Numbered from the stretch's first letter, positions 7,899-16,889 are shown. The stretch: DNA of 64,000 bases from Neisseria dentiae (GCF_024580525.1 NZ_JANIKQ010000009.1:46995-110994), one strand, 5' to 3'. Notes: a model not told the origin generated them from the sequence alone. Numbers and translations: made by a program.

Positions 7899-9959
7899 TT
7901 AATCACCCAACAGCGCGATATCTGCCACCGCATTCATCTGCCCCGCCAACTGGTTGAGCAGATTCAGGCGGTTTTGTTTCACGGCCGCGTCGTCGGCCAT
8001 CACCATCACGCCGTCGAAAAAGGCATCGACCTGCGGCTTGATGGCGGCCAGCTCGGTTAAGGCCGTCTGAAAATCTTGCGCGGCCAGCGCGGCATTGATT
8101 TTCGGCTGCAAGGCTTGCGAAGCGGCAAACAGCGCCTGCTCTTCGGCCTGCTGCAACAGGTTTTCGTTGACTGCGCCCAGTTGGGCATCGGCTTTTTTCA
8201 GCAGGTTTTGCACGCGTTTGTTGGCGGCGGCCAGCGCGGCGGCTTCGGGCAGCTTTTTAAATGCTTCTACCGCTTGCAGCTTGGCAGGCAGATCGTTGAG
8301 GCGGTCGGGGCGCTTGGCCAGCACGGCAGCCACCACGTCGTGCGGGTAGTCGTTTTGCAGCAGCACCGCCAGCCGTGCCTGCATAAATTCGGCCACTTCG
8401 GCCAGCGTATTGCCGGCCAGCTTGCCGGCGGGGAAAGTGGCATAAGCGGCTTGCAGCACGTCGCTGATGCTCAAATCGCTGTTCATCAGCATGCGCAGAA
8501 TGCCCAAGGCGGAGCGGCGCAATGCGTAGGGGTCTTTGTCGCCGGTGGGAATCAGGCCGATGCCCCAAATGCCTACCAGCGTTTCCAGTTTGTCGGCCAG
8601 CGCGGCGGCGGTGGCAATCTTGCCTTCGGGCAGTTTGTCGCCGGCAAAGCGCGGCCAATAATGCTGCTCGATGGCGTTGGCGATTTCTTCGCTCTCGCCG
8701 TCCAAGCGGGCGTAGTATTTGCCCATCGTGCCTTGCAGCTCGGGGAATTCGCCCACCATTTCGGTTACCAAATCGGCTTTGGATAAGCGGGTGGCACGCT
8801 CGGCGGTGTCGGCATCGGCGCCCAAGGCGGCGGCGATGTGGCGGCTGATGGCGGCCAGCCGTTCGATGCGTTCGGCCTGATTGCCCAGTTTGTTGTGGTA
8901 CACCACTTGCGACAATTTCGGCAAACGGCTCTCGAGCGTGGCTTTTTGGTCTTGCTTGTAGAAAAACTCGGCGTCTGCCAGCCGCGCGCGCAACACGCGT
9001 TCGTTGCCGCGGATAATGTGCGACGGGTCTTCGGCCTGCAAATTGGACACCAGCAGGAAGCGGTTGATGAGCTTGCCGGAAGCATCCAGCAGCGGGAAGT
9101 ATTTCTGGTTTTGCTGCATGGTGAGAATCAGGCATTCCTGCGGCACGTCGAGGAAGTGTTCTTCAAAACCGGCTTCCAGCACCACCGGCCATTCCACCAA
9201 TGCGGTAACTTCGTCGAGCAAGGCTTCGTCGGCGGCCACCGTGGCGTTCAAGCGGCCTGCCTGCTGGTTTAAGGCCGTCTGAATGGCGGCTTTGCGCTCG
9301 GCAAACGAAGCGATTACCTTGCCTTCGTTTTTCAGTTGTCCGGCATAAGAGTCGGCGTTGGCCAACACAATTTGGCCGTCTGAAAGAAAGCGGTGGCCGA
9401 GGGTGAAGTTGCGGCTCTGCAAACCCAATACGTTGACAGGCACCACTTCGCTGCCGTGCAGCGCCACCAAGCCGTGCACCGGGCGCACGAAGGTGTGGGT
9501 GCTGCTGCCCCAGCGCATCACTTTCGGAATCGGCAGTTTTTTTACCGCCTGATTGAGAATGTCTTCCAGCAGTTCGCCCAAAAGCTTGCCGGTTTGGGTG
9601 TATTCATAGGCAAACACGTCCTGCTTGCCGTCGTTGATGATTTTCAAATCTTCGATTTTGGCACCGGCGCCGCGGGCGAAACCTTCCAAGGCTTTGGTGG
9701 GCGCGCCGTCTTTCATGCCGCCTGCCACTGACGGGCCTTTTTTCACCACCTGCTGGTCGGCCTGCACGGGCTTCACGTTTTTTACCTGCACCGCCAAACG
9801 GCGCGGCGAAGCATAGGCGGTGTAGTCGGTTTCGCCATCGGTTAACTGCACTTTTTCCAGCCCTTCGGCAATGGCGGCGGCAAAATGGTTGCCGAGATTA
9901 TTCAGGGCCTTGGGAGGCAGCTCTTCGGTTAAGAGTTCGATTAAAAGGGTTTGGGTCAT
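7899..9959 (-). CDS. glyS: Glycine--tRNA ligase beta subunit
   Basis: The beta chain of the bacterial alpha2beta2 glycyl-tRNA synthetase. It binds tRNA-Gly and completes charging with GlyQ. The 686-residue protein is of normal length, starting MTQTLLIELLTEELPPKALN, with the conserved segments SPRRLAVQV, MRWGSSTHTFVRPVHGLVAL and IGLIPTGDKDPYALRRSALG (the HD-like/anticodon region in the C-terminal half). Its partner glyQ is 8.9 kb away at 18820, separated by a glycan-synthesis block on the same strand. In many bacteria glyQ and glyS are adjacent. Several DUS copies lie inside the gene. Confidence 0.96.
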   Translation of the reverse strand: MTQTLLIELLTEELPPKALNNLGNHFAAAIAEGLEKVQLTDGETDYTAYASPRRLAVQVKNVKPVQADQQVVKKGPSVAGGMKDGAPTKALEGFARGAGAKIEDLKIINDGKQDVFAYEYTQTGKLLGELLEDILNQAVKKLPIPKVMRWGSSTHTFVRPVHGLVALHGSEVVPVNVLGLQSRNFTLGHRFLSDGQIVLANADSYAGQLKNEGKVIASFAERKAAIQTALNQQAGRLNATVAADEALLDEVTALVEWPVVLEAGFEEHFLDVPQECLILTMQQNQKYFPLLDASGKLINRFLLVSNLQAEDPSHIIRGNERVLRARLADAEFFYKQDQKATLESRLPKLSQVVYHNKLGNQAERIERLAAISRHIAAALGADADTAERATRLSKADLVTEMVGEFPELQGTMGKYYARLDGESEEIANAIEQHYWPRFAGDKLPEGKIATAAALADKLETLVGIWGIGLIPTGDKDPYALRRSALGILRMLMNSDLSISDVLQAAYATFPAGKLAGNTLAEVAEFMQARLAVLLQNDYPHDVVAAVLAKRPDRLNDLPAKLQAVEAFKKLPEAAALAAANKRVQNLLKKADAQLGAVNENLLQQAEEQALFAASQALQPKINAALAAQDFQTALTELAAIKPQVDAFFDGVMVMADDAAVKQNRLNLLNQLAGQMNAVADIALLGD

Positions 9960-10021
9960 TGCTTTTAGCTTTCTTTTCGTGCTTGTTCGGTTAAGCCGTA
10001 GGCCGGATACTTGTATCTGAC

Positions 10022-10082
10022 ATTCTCTATTGATTCAAAGATTCGCCAAATTCAAGAATCCGACCTACACGTCTGAAATAAT
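10022..10082. repeat. Short inverted repeat upstream of glyS
   Basis: GTAGGCCGGATAC (9991-10003 region) and its imperfect complement GAATCCGACCTAC (about 10065-10077) flank an AT-rich spacer between glyS and the RhuM-like remnant. This looks like a small intergenic palindromic repeat. Exact ends are uncertain. Confidence 0.35.
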
Positions 10083-10335
10083 GGTTTCAAGGTCATAAAA
10101 GGTAACAGGGCGGTTGGCAAAAGTAATATGTATTTTTTTTGCATATTGCTTTGTTCTCTGATTTTGCTTTCATCAACAGCATTGTTGATATGGCGGGAAA
10201 TAACAGATTGGTCTCTGTCGACCAGTTGTGTTATCTGTGTCTGCGATAGCCAAACGGTTTCTTGGACGAAGCGCACTTCCACTTGGGTTTTCTCGTATTC
10301 ATAAGTGTTTTTTATGGGTTTGTCGATATGTTTTT
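10075..10335 (-). pseudogene. RhuM-family gene remnant, frameshifted
   Basis: Minus-strand translation gives VEVRFVQETVWLSQTQITQL, then VDRDQSVISRHINNAV, resembling the N-terminal domain of RhuM proteins (VRFxxETVWLTQxQ...SxHIxNxxxEGE...). After an A8 tract (plus-strand T8 at 10133-10140) the match continues in another frame as IHITFANRPVTFYDLETIIS and then stops. RhuM proteins are about 300 residues, so this is a fragment with a frameshift and a truncation. No proper start codon is visible. RhuM genes often travel with pathogenicity islands and restriction loci, so this marks an old acquisition at the edge of the glycan block. Confidence 0.6.
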
Positions 10336-10408
10336 CAGACAGCCTATGGCCGATTATGATGCAGGCAGTCTGAAAAAAGATGGGCTGATTATACGTAAAC
10401 TGAAGCGG

Positions 10409-10825
10409 TCAGTTTTTCCTGCTTTTAAAAATAAAAAATTTGGCACTTAAAAAATTTACAACCATGCCCGCAATACTACCTGCCGCTACGCCGATGATTG
10501 GGTATTGAGCAGAGGCGGCACTTTGCGAAACCAAAAGTATATAAACTACTAAGTTGATCATACCGCCGCCTATCATACACAGAAAATAATAGGCAAATTC
10601 CTGATTCCATTGACGATAGCGCTTTTCGTGGAACGTAAAGCTGCGGTTGAGCAGCCATGTAACCCATACGGCGGCAACAAAGGAAAACAAGCGTGCCCAA
10701 TACAGGCCGATAGTTCCCTTTAGCAGGTAAAGCACCAGTGTATCGGCAATAAAACCTATTCCGCCAACCATACCGAACAAGACGATTTGGCGCAAAGCAG
10801 AATGGTTTAAAGCAGTTTTAATCAT
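10409..10825 (-). CDS. GtrA-family membrane protein (putative lipid-linked sugar flippase)
   Basis: A 138-residue protein with four predicted membrane helices (about residues 12-34, 40-60, 77-98 and 104-128) and the GtrA signature features: FGMVGGIGFIADTLVLYLL, the basic segment NRSFTFHEK between helices 2 and 3, and a C-terminal NFLSAKFFIFK. In phage serotype conversion GtrA flips undecaprenyl-phosphate-glucose to the periplasm. Its ATG overlaps the 3' end of the upstream glycosyltransferase by 8 bases, so the two are translationally coupled, matching the gtrA-gtrB partnership. It is the last gene of the block before glyS. Relatives also serve arabinan and teichoic acid glycosylation, so the sugar is unknown. 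Confidence 0.85.
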   Translation of the reverse strand: MIKTALNHSALRQIVLFGMVGGIGFIADTLVLYLLKGTIGLYWARLFSFVAAVWVTWLLNRSFTFHEKRYRQWNQEFAYYFLCMIGGGMINLVVYILLVSQSAASAQYPIIGVAAGSIAGMVVNFLSAKFFIFKSRKN

Positions 10826-11765
10826 GGCGTACGGCGGTATTCAGGTAAAACAAGCGTTTGTTTTCACGGCGGCCGGTGGTAATACCGTTGAGAATCAAAC
10901 CAGTAAACAGACAAGCTACGGCAATCAGCATTAAGGATGCAGCCAGTAATGCGGTGGGTAGTCTCGGTACCAGCCCCGTTACAATAAATTCACCGATGAC
11001 TGGCAAACCGAACAATACTGACAGCAAGGCAAACGCCGCGCCGATAATACCGAAAAACAATACCGGTTTTTCCCGCATAAACAGACGGATAATCATATTC
11101 AGAATGCGAAATCCGTCTTTATAGGTTGAGAGCTTACTTTCCGAACCCTCGGGGCGTTCGGAATAAACGGTCATCACTTCGCCGTAAGGCATGCGCAATT
11201 CCAGCGCATGTACGGTCAATTCGGTTTCGGTTTCAAAGCCTCGCGCCAGCGCAGGGAACGACTTAGCATAGCGGCGGCTGAAAGCCCTGTAGCCGGAAAG
11301 CATATCGGTAAACTGGCCGCCGAAGATTTTCATTACCGTGCCCGTGAGCATTTTATTACCCCATTGGTGACCGGATCGGTAGGCCAATTCAGCAATTTCC
11401 GGCGCAACTTCACGGCAGCCGACCACCATGTCCAACTTATTGTCAATCAATTTATCGACTAATTTATGCACAGCTTCCGCTTCGTAAGTATTATCGCCGT
11501 CCACCATCACATAAATATCCGCATCGACATCGGCAAACATGCGGCGCACAACGTTACCCTTGCCTTTGTGCTTCACAGATACGACTTCTGCTCCTGCACG
11601 GAGGGCTTCTTCAATGGTGTTGTCTTTGGAGTTATTGTCAAACACGTACAACCCGATTTCCGGCATGGCTTGTTTGAAACGGGTTACGACTTTGTAGATG
11701 GTTACGCCTTCATTGTAGCAGGGCACAATCAGGGCGATTTTTTGGTTTCTGTATAAGTGGTTCAT
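10818..11765 (-). CDS. Family 2 glycosyltransferase, GtrB/DPM1-like
   Basis: A 315-residue protein with a cytoplasmic GT-A domain (about residues 8-220) and two C-terminal membrane helices (about 232-262 and 268-292). The N-terminus IALIVPCYNEGVTIYKVV, the metal-binding MVDGDNTYEA (DxD-like) and the DMLSGYRAFSRRYAKSFP segment are typical of polyprenyl-phosphate sugar synthases (GtrB, DPM1). The expected reaction is transfer of a hexose from a nucleotide sugar to undecaprenyl phosphate at the inner membrane. It starts 13 bases after the stop of the DUF2142 gene and overlaps gtrA, so the three form one tight transcriptional unit. The donor sugar cannot be deduced. Confidence 0.85.
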   Translation of the reverse strand: MNHLYRNQKIALIVPCYNEGVTIYKVVTRFKQAMPEIGLYVFDNNSKDNTIEEALRAGAEVVSVKHKGKGNVVRRMFADVDADIYVMVDGDNTYEAEAVHKLVDKLIDNKLDMVVGCREVAPEIAELAYRSGHQWGNKMLTGTVMKIFGGQFTDMLSGYRAFSRRYAKSFPALARGFETETELTVHALELRMPYGEVMTVYSERPEGSESKLSTYKDGFRILNMIIRLFMREKPVLFFGIIGAAFALLSVLFGLPVIGEFIVTGLVPRLPTALLAASLMLIAVACLFTGLILNGITTGRRENKRLFYLNTAVRHD

Positions 11766-11778
11766 GGTATTTTTTCAG

Positions 11779-13143
11779 TTAATTCAATAAATATCGGTTG
11801 GTCACGGCATTTACGAGTGCGATGCCGGAGAGAAAGATAAACGCAAACGGAAGCCACAGCTTCAATTTGGCGGTGATGTGATTTTTTGCAAAAATATGTG
11901 CGCCATCATCGGAACAAAGATATGCTACCAAAATAAAAATGGGAATAAAATACCTGCCCTGTACGCCTTGGATGGTCAAATCGTTCAGATTGGTCCATGA
12001 AACCAACAAGATAAAATGGGTCAGCAGATTAATGACAAGCAAGAGAAATATAGAAAGTACAAGCAACCTCTTGTCTTTGTTGTAATAAATAATCATACCA
12101 ACAACCAGTAAGGCGGAAAAAATAAAATAGTAACCGCGTACTAAGGGGGTATCCAGCCAGCCCAGTACGCCGATAAATTGTGTCCAATAGCCGTGATTGA
12201 CATCGGGATGGGACAGGGTGTCGGCGAAAATTTTCACAAGCCTGCTAGGGTTTTGCAGATAATAAACCGCTTTTTGGCCTGTTGTCATGCCCGAATTAAC
12301 GAAAAAGCCTCCGTCTGCCGCGATACTTTTAAAAGCATAAACCACCCAGCCGAGCGCCGATAAAAACGTAGCGGAAAACACAACTGCTGCTTGTTTTGCC
12401 GACAATTTCCGATATAGAGCCAAAAATGGAAACAGTAGCAGAATCGGAAAAGTATTGATACGTGCTGTGATGATGGCAAAAATTACCGCAGCAAGCAAAC
12501 AGGCTGTTTTCAGGTGGCCTTCTTGACTTTGCTGATGGTAAATTTTTAAAAACAGTGCGGCTGCCAGTGTGGTCAGTGCAAACGACACACCATCGGGACT
12601 GGCAGAGGTGGTTAGAAACAGTGACATCGGCAGTCCCAGCAGCATGATGACCAACGGTGGGATGGTGCGGATGCGGTTTGCCCACAGCAATAACAAAAAG
12701 CTGATGGCGATGGCGGACAATCTGGCTGCCTGATAAGTGGCGTAAGGTAATAAACCAAATAATTTGGCAATCAGTACCCCAATAGCTTGGGGAACGTAAA
12801 CCAGCGGAAAATAAACCGCCGTGTTGGGGAGACTGAGCAAATCAGTTTGGTGCGTCCAAGGCAGGTGTTCAAGATGATGCTGCAATGCGCGCGTGTTTTT
12901 GAAATCATATTGGAATTTGAATTCAGACTGCATGGAAAATATCCGGGTAAACGTACTATCGACTTCGATTGCCCCACCTTTGGCAAAAATTTGGCCGTCA
13001 GCCAAACCCAAAGCCCGTCCGAAATGGTTGATTTCGTCGGGCGCTTGAAAAGAAGGAACCAATAAAGTCAGCACTACTGAGATAAAAAATAACCATCCAA
13101 TCAAAACGGTATTGCTGTTTTTGCCTACTAGGGAATCATTCAT
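11779..13143 (-). CDS. DUF2142 polytopic membrane protein (candidate periplasmic glycosyltransferase)
   Basis: A 454-residue integral membrane protein with about eleven hydrophobic segments. After the first helix comes PSFQAPDEINHFGRALGLAD. This P-x-Q-x-P-D-E-x-x-H-F/Y arrangement is the hallmark of DUF2142, whose first periplasmic loop carries acidic residues as in GT-C glycosyltransferases. Family function is unproven. In a Gtr-type unit the third gene is a variable membrane glycosyltransferase that moves the sugar from undecaprenyl phosphate to a surface glycan, and this gene sits in that slot, 13 bases ahead of gtrB. The coding sequence is AT-rich relative to glyS and msbA. A DUS hairpin separates it from the upstream large glycosyltransferase. 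Confidence 0.75.
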   Translation of the reverse strand: MNDSLVGKNSNTVLIGWLFFISVVLTLLVPSFQAPDEINHFGRALGLADGQIFAKGGAIEVDSTFTRIFSMQSEFKFQYDFKNTRALQHHLEHLPWTHQTDLLSLPNTAVYFPLVYVPQAIGVLIAKLFGLLPYATYQAARLSAIAISFLLLLWANRIRTIPPLVIMLLGLPMSLFLTTSASPDGVSFALTTLAAALFLKIYHQQSQEGHLKTACLLAAVIFAIITARINTFPILLLFPFLALYRKLSAKQAAVVFSATFLSALGWVVYAFKSIAADGGFFVNSGMTTGQKAVYYLQNPSRLVKIFADTLSHPDVNHGYWTQFIGVLGWLDTPLVRGYYFIFSALLVVGMIIYYNKDKRLLVLSIFLLLVINLLTHFILLVSWTNLNDLTIQGVQGRYFIPIFILVAYLCSDDGAHIFAKNHITAKLKLWLPFAFIFLSGIALVNAVTNRYLLN

Positions 13144-13172
13144 GGTTTATCCGTTTTTGAAAATGAAACCGA

Positions 13173-13205
13173 TTCAGACGGCCTGTAACATCAAGGCCGT
13201 CTGAA
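13173..13205 (-). terminator. Paired-DUS hairpin between the large glycosyltransferase and DUF2142 genes
   Basis: TTCAGACGGCCT and AGGCCGTCTGAA flank a 9-base loop five bases after the stop of the 1195-residue gene. It may attenuate transcription into the gtr-like unit. Confidence 0.5.
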
Positions 13206-13209
13206 ACAT

Positions 13210-16200
13210 TTATTCAGCCAAAAGCTTCCGATACATTTCCGACAATTCCTGCTGCTGCTCGGCAAAGGTTCGGATATGGTCTTTGGGCAGGTTGATAACC
13301 GTACCTTCGGGTATTTCATCGTAACGTTTGCAAACGTTGCGTATGACTTGGGCAAGAGTTTCTGCATCGCTGTCAAACGGGATAATCGTACCGTTCCCGC
13401 CGTCGATAATGTCTTCGGAAACGCCGCCCGCATCGGTGGCAATAACCCAAACATCGCGTAAAACAGCTTCCCTCACAGTTAACCCGAAACTTTCTTTCCA
13501 CTGTGTTGGGAATAGCAACACGTCTATTTCAGAGAAGAATTGGTCGATGGTGTCTTGATTGTAAGCCGGAACAATCCGGTAGTTTTGAATACCTTTGAAA
13601 TCCCGGTCGAAAAATGATTGGGAGCCGACATTAAGCATATTGTCCACAACCACCAATTCGGCTCCTTGAAAGTTATGCCGCTTAAATGCTTCTAAAATCA
13701 AATGTACGCCTTTAATAGGTGTCATTCCGCCCACATAACCGAAACGGACAGTACCGTTTCTGCGTTTCTCCATATCCGCAAGCGGCCGTGTTACTCCGTT
13801 TTTATTAACATAAACAGACCGCCCCAGCTTTCTTTCATGCACCCCGGCAAAATATTTGCTTGGGGCAAGCAACATATCGATTTTGCCCAATGCTGCTCCA
13901 ACCGTCCGGCTGCGCTCGTCTTCTTCGTTATCCCATTGCTCGCGGAAGCGGTTATTCTCATCGAGCATAAATTGATTGGAACAAATCCACCAAGCATCAT
14001 GCAGCGTAACAACGGTTTTTACTTGCTTTTGCTTGCATAAATCAACAATACCCACTCCCATGCCTTGAATACAATGAATATGGGCGATGTCTGGTTGGAC
14101 CAATTCGATGATGTCTTTTGCTAATGCGCTGAAACGCGGATTATCGTAGCTTGCCTGGTCTCCTCCCGGCACGGCGACGCCGAATACGGTTACATTCCGA
14201 TATTCGTAGCGGATTACATTATAAGGCGGCAGGTAACTTGTTGGCGGTAAAGTGGTAACGGCATAAACTTCATGGGTTTCATGTTCTGCCAATAATTTAT
14301 TCAACTGCTCGGCAACAACGGTTGCTCCGCCGAAAGATTGCGGATAGTAGTAAACATTAAACGATAAAATTTTGGTTTTGCCATCGTTGCGAACCGGCTC
14401 GAAATTTACGGCCTCTGCGATTTGTTTGCCGATAGCGGCCGAACCATATGAATCGGTTACACTTCGGTAAGCCGCTTCGGCCATATTTTTGCGTAATTCG
14501 GCATTTTTAATCAAAGTATCGAATGCATCGAACCATTGCTGTTCGTTATCGGCAAGCAGCCCGTTTGCGCCATGATTGATTACATCGGCAAACGCGGCCC
14601 GTGGCGAACAAATAGAGGCAACTTTGGTAATGGATGCCTCGAGGTATTTGATATTGCTTTTAGCATCGTTAAAAATGAAATTTTCCAACGGTGCAATACT
14701 GATATCGCATTCCGACAAATAGGTTAGGTATTCTGTGTAGTTGCAAAAAGGAATGCGCTCGATTTGGTTTTTCACGCTATCGAAATATTCAGGGAGTTCC
14801 AAATACCCGATGATTCTAAACATAACGTTCGGGTTGGCTTTCAATGTTGCCGCAAGGGCGGGAGCGGCCTCCAAAAAGTCAATATTGTGGGTTTTCGTGC
14901 CCGAGCCGTAAATAATCCGTACCAAGCTGTCGGTTTTATCTTTCAGACGGCCATTAATATGCTGTGCGGCAACTAAAGTTTCTTCATCAAGTGCGTTTTC
15001 AACCACATAAACGTTTTTCATACCCGCTTCGCGCATGGCTTGGGCCAAGCCTGAAGTCGAAGCAATACCTTCATCGCAGGCGAGCATGGCTTTTCGGTAT
15101 AGCCCGGCTCCATTGATCAGCCCTTCTTTCTCTGCTTTGTCGAGCGAATTGATAGTGCTGCTGATTTGCAAGGTTTCCGCATCAAAAATCAAATCGTCCA
15201 CATCCCATAACGTTTTGATATTTAAACGGCGGCACTCATCAATTAATGCCATCACAGAATCAAACCCCGGAACGCGGTAAAAAATAACCAAGCTGGCTAA
15301 AGAAATCTGCTTTTTGGCTTCATCAAAATCTGTCCACGATGTTACCGAGCAAGGAATACCCATTGCCTGCAACATTTCCTGCTTTTGAATAACGCGGTAC
15401 TTTTTACATTGCGGGATACTCAACTCGGCAATAATCGCTACTTTTTGGGAAAATATTTTATCGGCCTGCTTTGTTAACTTTTGTTTGAAAACTTCCGGCA
15501 TCGGTGTTTGCTCTCTGAATGTTTGGTTCGAGCCGGCAAGTTTTAAAATCTGTTTCAGGCTTTTAATTGAGCGGGTTTGTTTATAATTCCTACGCAAATA
15601 TTGGTATGCTTTGCCGATACTGCCTTTTTCACGCACCAGTAAGCGGAAGCCCTTGCGGTAGCGGTTAGCCGAACTGATGGCCTGCTCGGTTTTGACAATG
15701 GGTTTGAATGCTTTGACGGTCCATAAGCCTTTATATTTTGCGAGGTTTTGCAGTTCGTGCTGGATACGTTGGCTTAAAGTGGTGTTTTGGCTGTTTAATT
15801 CGGTAACGGTTTGTTCAAGCTGGTGTTTTTCTTGCTGCAAAGCATCAAGCTGTCGGTGCAAATTTGTTGATTCCTGTTGTAAGGTACTAAGTTGTTGGCG
15901 CAAATCTGCCGATTGTTGCTGTAAAGAGTCGGCCTGCTGCAAGGCTTGGGATAAGTCAGCCTGTAATTGCCGGTTGTGCTCTTGTTCTGCTTCGTTTTGT
16001 TTTTGCAGGCGGCCGTTGTCGGCGGCAAGCTGCCAAGCCTGCATCAATGTTTGGATATGGTCCCAATAGCCCAAATGGTATTGCAGAAACAAGTTGCGGT
16101 GTTTTTCGTAAATATGCTGCCAGTCTTCCCGGATCAGGTCGGTATTTTGTTCCAATTGGTCTATCAGCGACGAGCCGTCTCGACGTTTGCGGTAGCGGAA

Positions 16201-16797
16201 CAGCACTTCGGGTATTTGGTAAACCTTGCCGCCGCCGCTTAACAGGCGGATCCAGAAATCCCAGTCTTCATGGGTGGCAAAATTTTCGTCGAATCCGCCT
16301 AAAGCCTTGAAATCGGCTGCTCTGTGCATGGAAACGGATGAGGGGAAGCGGTTACCGGTCAACAGGCTTTTGATGCCTTCGTAAGGCGGCAGCTGCCAAA
16401 AACCTTCTTTAGCATCGAAAAATTCCGCCTGCGGATACACCAGCTTGCAATCAGGGTTGCCTTCCAGTACGGCTACGCTTTTTTGAATATAGTCGGGCAG
16501 GATTTGGTCGTCGGCGTCGAGAAACAGAAAATATTCGCCTTTGGCCAAGCGGGCGGCGTGGTTGCGGGCGGCGGCGGCGCCGCGGTTGTTTTGGGCGGCC
16601 AGGCGTATGGCGGGTTTGCTCTTCAGCAATCCGGCCAAGAATGCCGCACTTTCTGCGCTTGAGCCGTCGTCTACGATAATGATTTCGATATTGGGATAGT
16701 GCTGCGCTTCCACCGATGCGATGGTTTCGGCGATGTATTGCTCGCAGTTGTAATAGGGAATCATCACAGAAACGAGCGGTTGTTTGGTGGTATTCAT
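13210..16797 (-). CDS. Three-domain glycosyltransferase with central coiled coil (1195 residues)
   Basis: Residues 1-240 form a GT2 domain: VSVMIPYYNCEQYIAETIAS, VDDGSS, then the DADD metal motif near 95 and ENFATHEDWDFWIRLL. Residues about 265-350 are a Gln/Leu-rich heptad region (for example QLQADLSQALQQADSLQQQ), a strong coiled-coil candidate. Residues about 450-790 look like a GT4/GT-B domain (LWDVDDLIFD, IIYGSGTKTHNIDFLEAAP, CDISIAPLENFIFNDAKSN). Residues about 815-1195 form a second GT4 domain (YYPQSFGGATVVAEQLNKLL, VTLHDAWWICSN, FGYVGGMTPIKGVHLILEAF, PTQWKESFGLTVREAVLRD). One polypeptide therefore carries three putative sugar-transfer centres, as in multi-domain O-antigen and capsule polymerases. 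msbA is upstream and the gtr-like unit downstream. Substrates are unknown. Confidence 0.85.
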   Translation of the reverse strand: MNTTKQPLVSVMIPYYNCEQYIAETIASVEAQHYPNIEIIIVDDGSSAESAAFLAGLLKSKPAIRLAAQNNRGAAAARNHAARLAKGEYFLFLDADDQILPDYIQKSVAVLEGNPDCKLVYPQAEFFDAKEGFWQLPPYEGIKSLLTGNRFPSSVSMHRAADFKALGGFDENFATHEDWDFWIRLLSGGGKVYQIPEVLFRYRKRRDGSSLIDQLEQNTDLIREDWQHIYEKHRNLFLQYHLGYWDHIQTLMQAWQLAADNGRLQKQNEAEQEHNRQLQADLSQALQQADSLQQQSADLRQQLSTLQQESTNLHRQLDALQQEKHQLEQTVTELNSQNTTLSQRIQHELQNLAKYKGLWTVKAFKPIVKTEQAISSANRYRKGFRLLVREKGSIGKAYQYLRRNYKQTRSIKSLKQILKLAGSNQTFREQTPMPEVFKQKLTKQADKIFSQKVAIIAELSIPQCKKYRVIQKQEMLQAMGIPCSVTSWTDFDEAKKQISLASLVIFYRVPGFDSVMALIDECRRLNIKTLWDVDDLIFDAETLQISSTINSLDKAEKEGLINGAGLYRKAMLACDEGIASTSGLAQAMREAGMKNVYVVENALDEETLVAAQHINGRLKDKTDSLVRIIYGSGTKTHNIDFLEAAPALAATLKANPNVMFRIIGYLELPEYFDSVKNQIERIPFCNYTEYLTYLSECDISIAPLENFIFNDAKSNIKYLEASITKVASICSPRAAFADVINHGANGLLADNEQQWFDAFDTLIKNAELRKNMAEAAYRSVTDSYGSAAIGKQIAEAVNFEPVRNDGKTKILSFNVYYYPQSFGGATVVAEQLNKLLAEHETHEVYAVTTLPPTSYLPPYNVIRYEYRNVTVFGVAVPGGDQASYDNPRFSALAKDIIELVQPDIAHIHCIQGMGVGIVDLCKQKQVKTVVTLHDAWWICSNQFMLDENNRFREQWDNEEDERSRTVGAALGKIDMLLAPSKYFAGVHERKLGRSVYVNKNGVTRPLADMEKRRNGTVRFGYVGGMTPIKGVHLILEAFKRHNFQGAELVVVDNMLNVGSQSFFDRDFKGIQNYRIVPAYNQDTIDQFFSEIDVLLFPTQWKESFGLTVREAVLRDVWVIATDAGGVSEDIIDGGNGTIIPFDSDAETLAQVIRNVCKRYDEIPEGTVINLPKDHIRTFAEQQQELSEMYRKLLAE

Positions 16798-16816
16798 GAC
16801 ATGCTTTCGGTTGAGG

Positions 16817-16854
16817 TTCAGACGGCCTTTTATGCAACGGTAAGGCCGTCTGAA
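16817..16854 (-). terminator. Paired-DUS hairpin between msbA and the large glycosyltransferase
   Basis: Facing 12-base DUS arms at 16817-16828 and 16843-16854 lie 36 bases downstream of the msbA stop. Confidence 0.5.
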
Positions 16855-16889
16855 AATACAATATGGCGGTTAAAACAAAGAGGGCTGGC

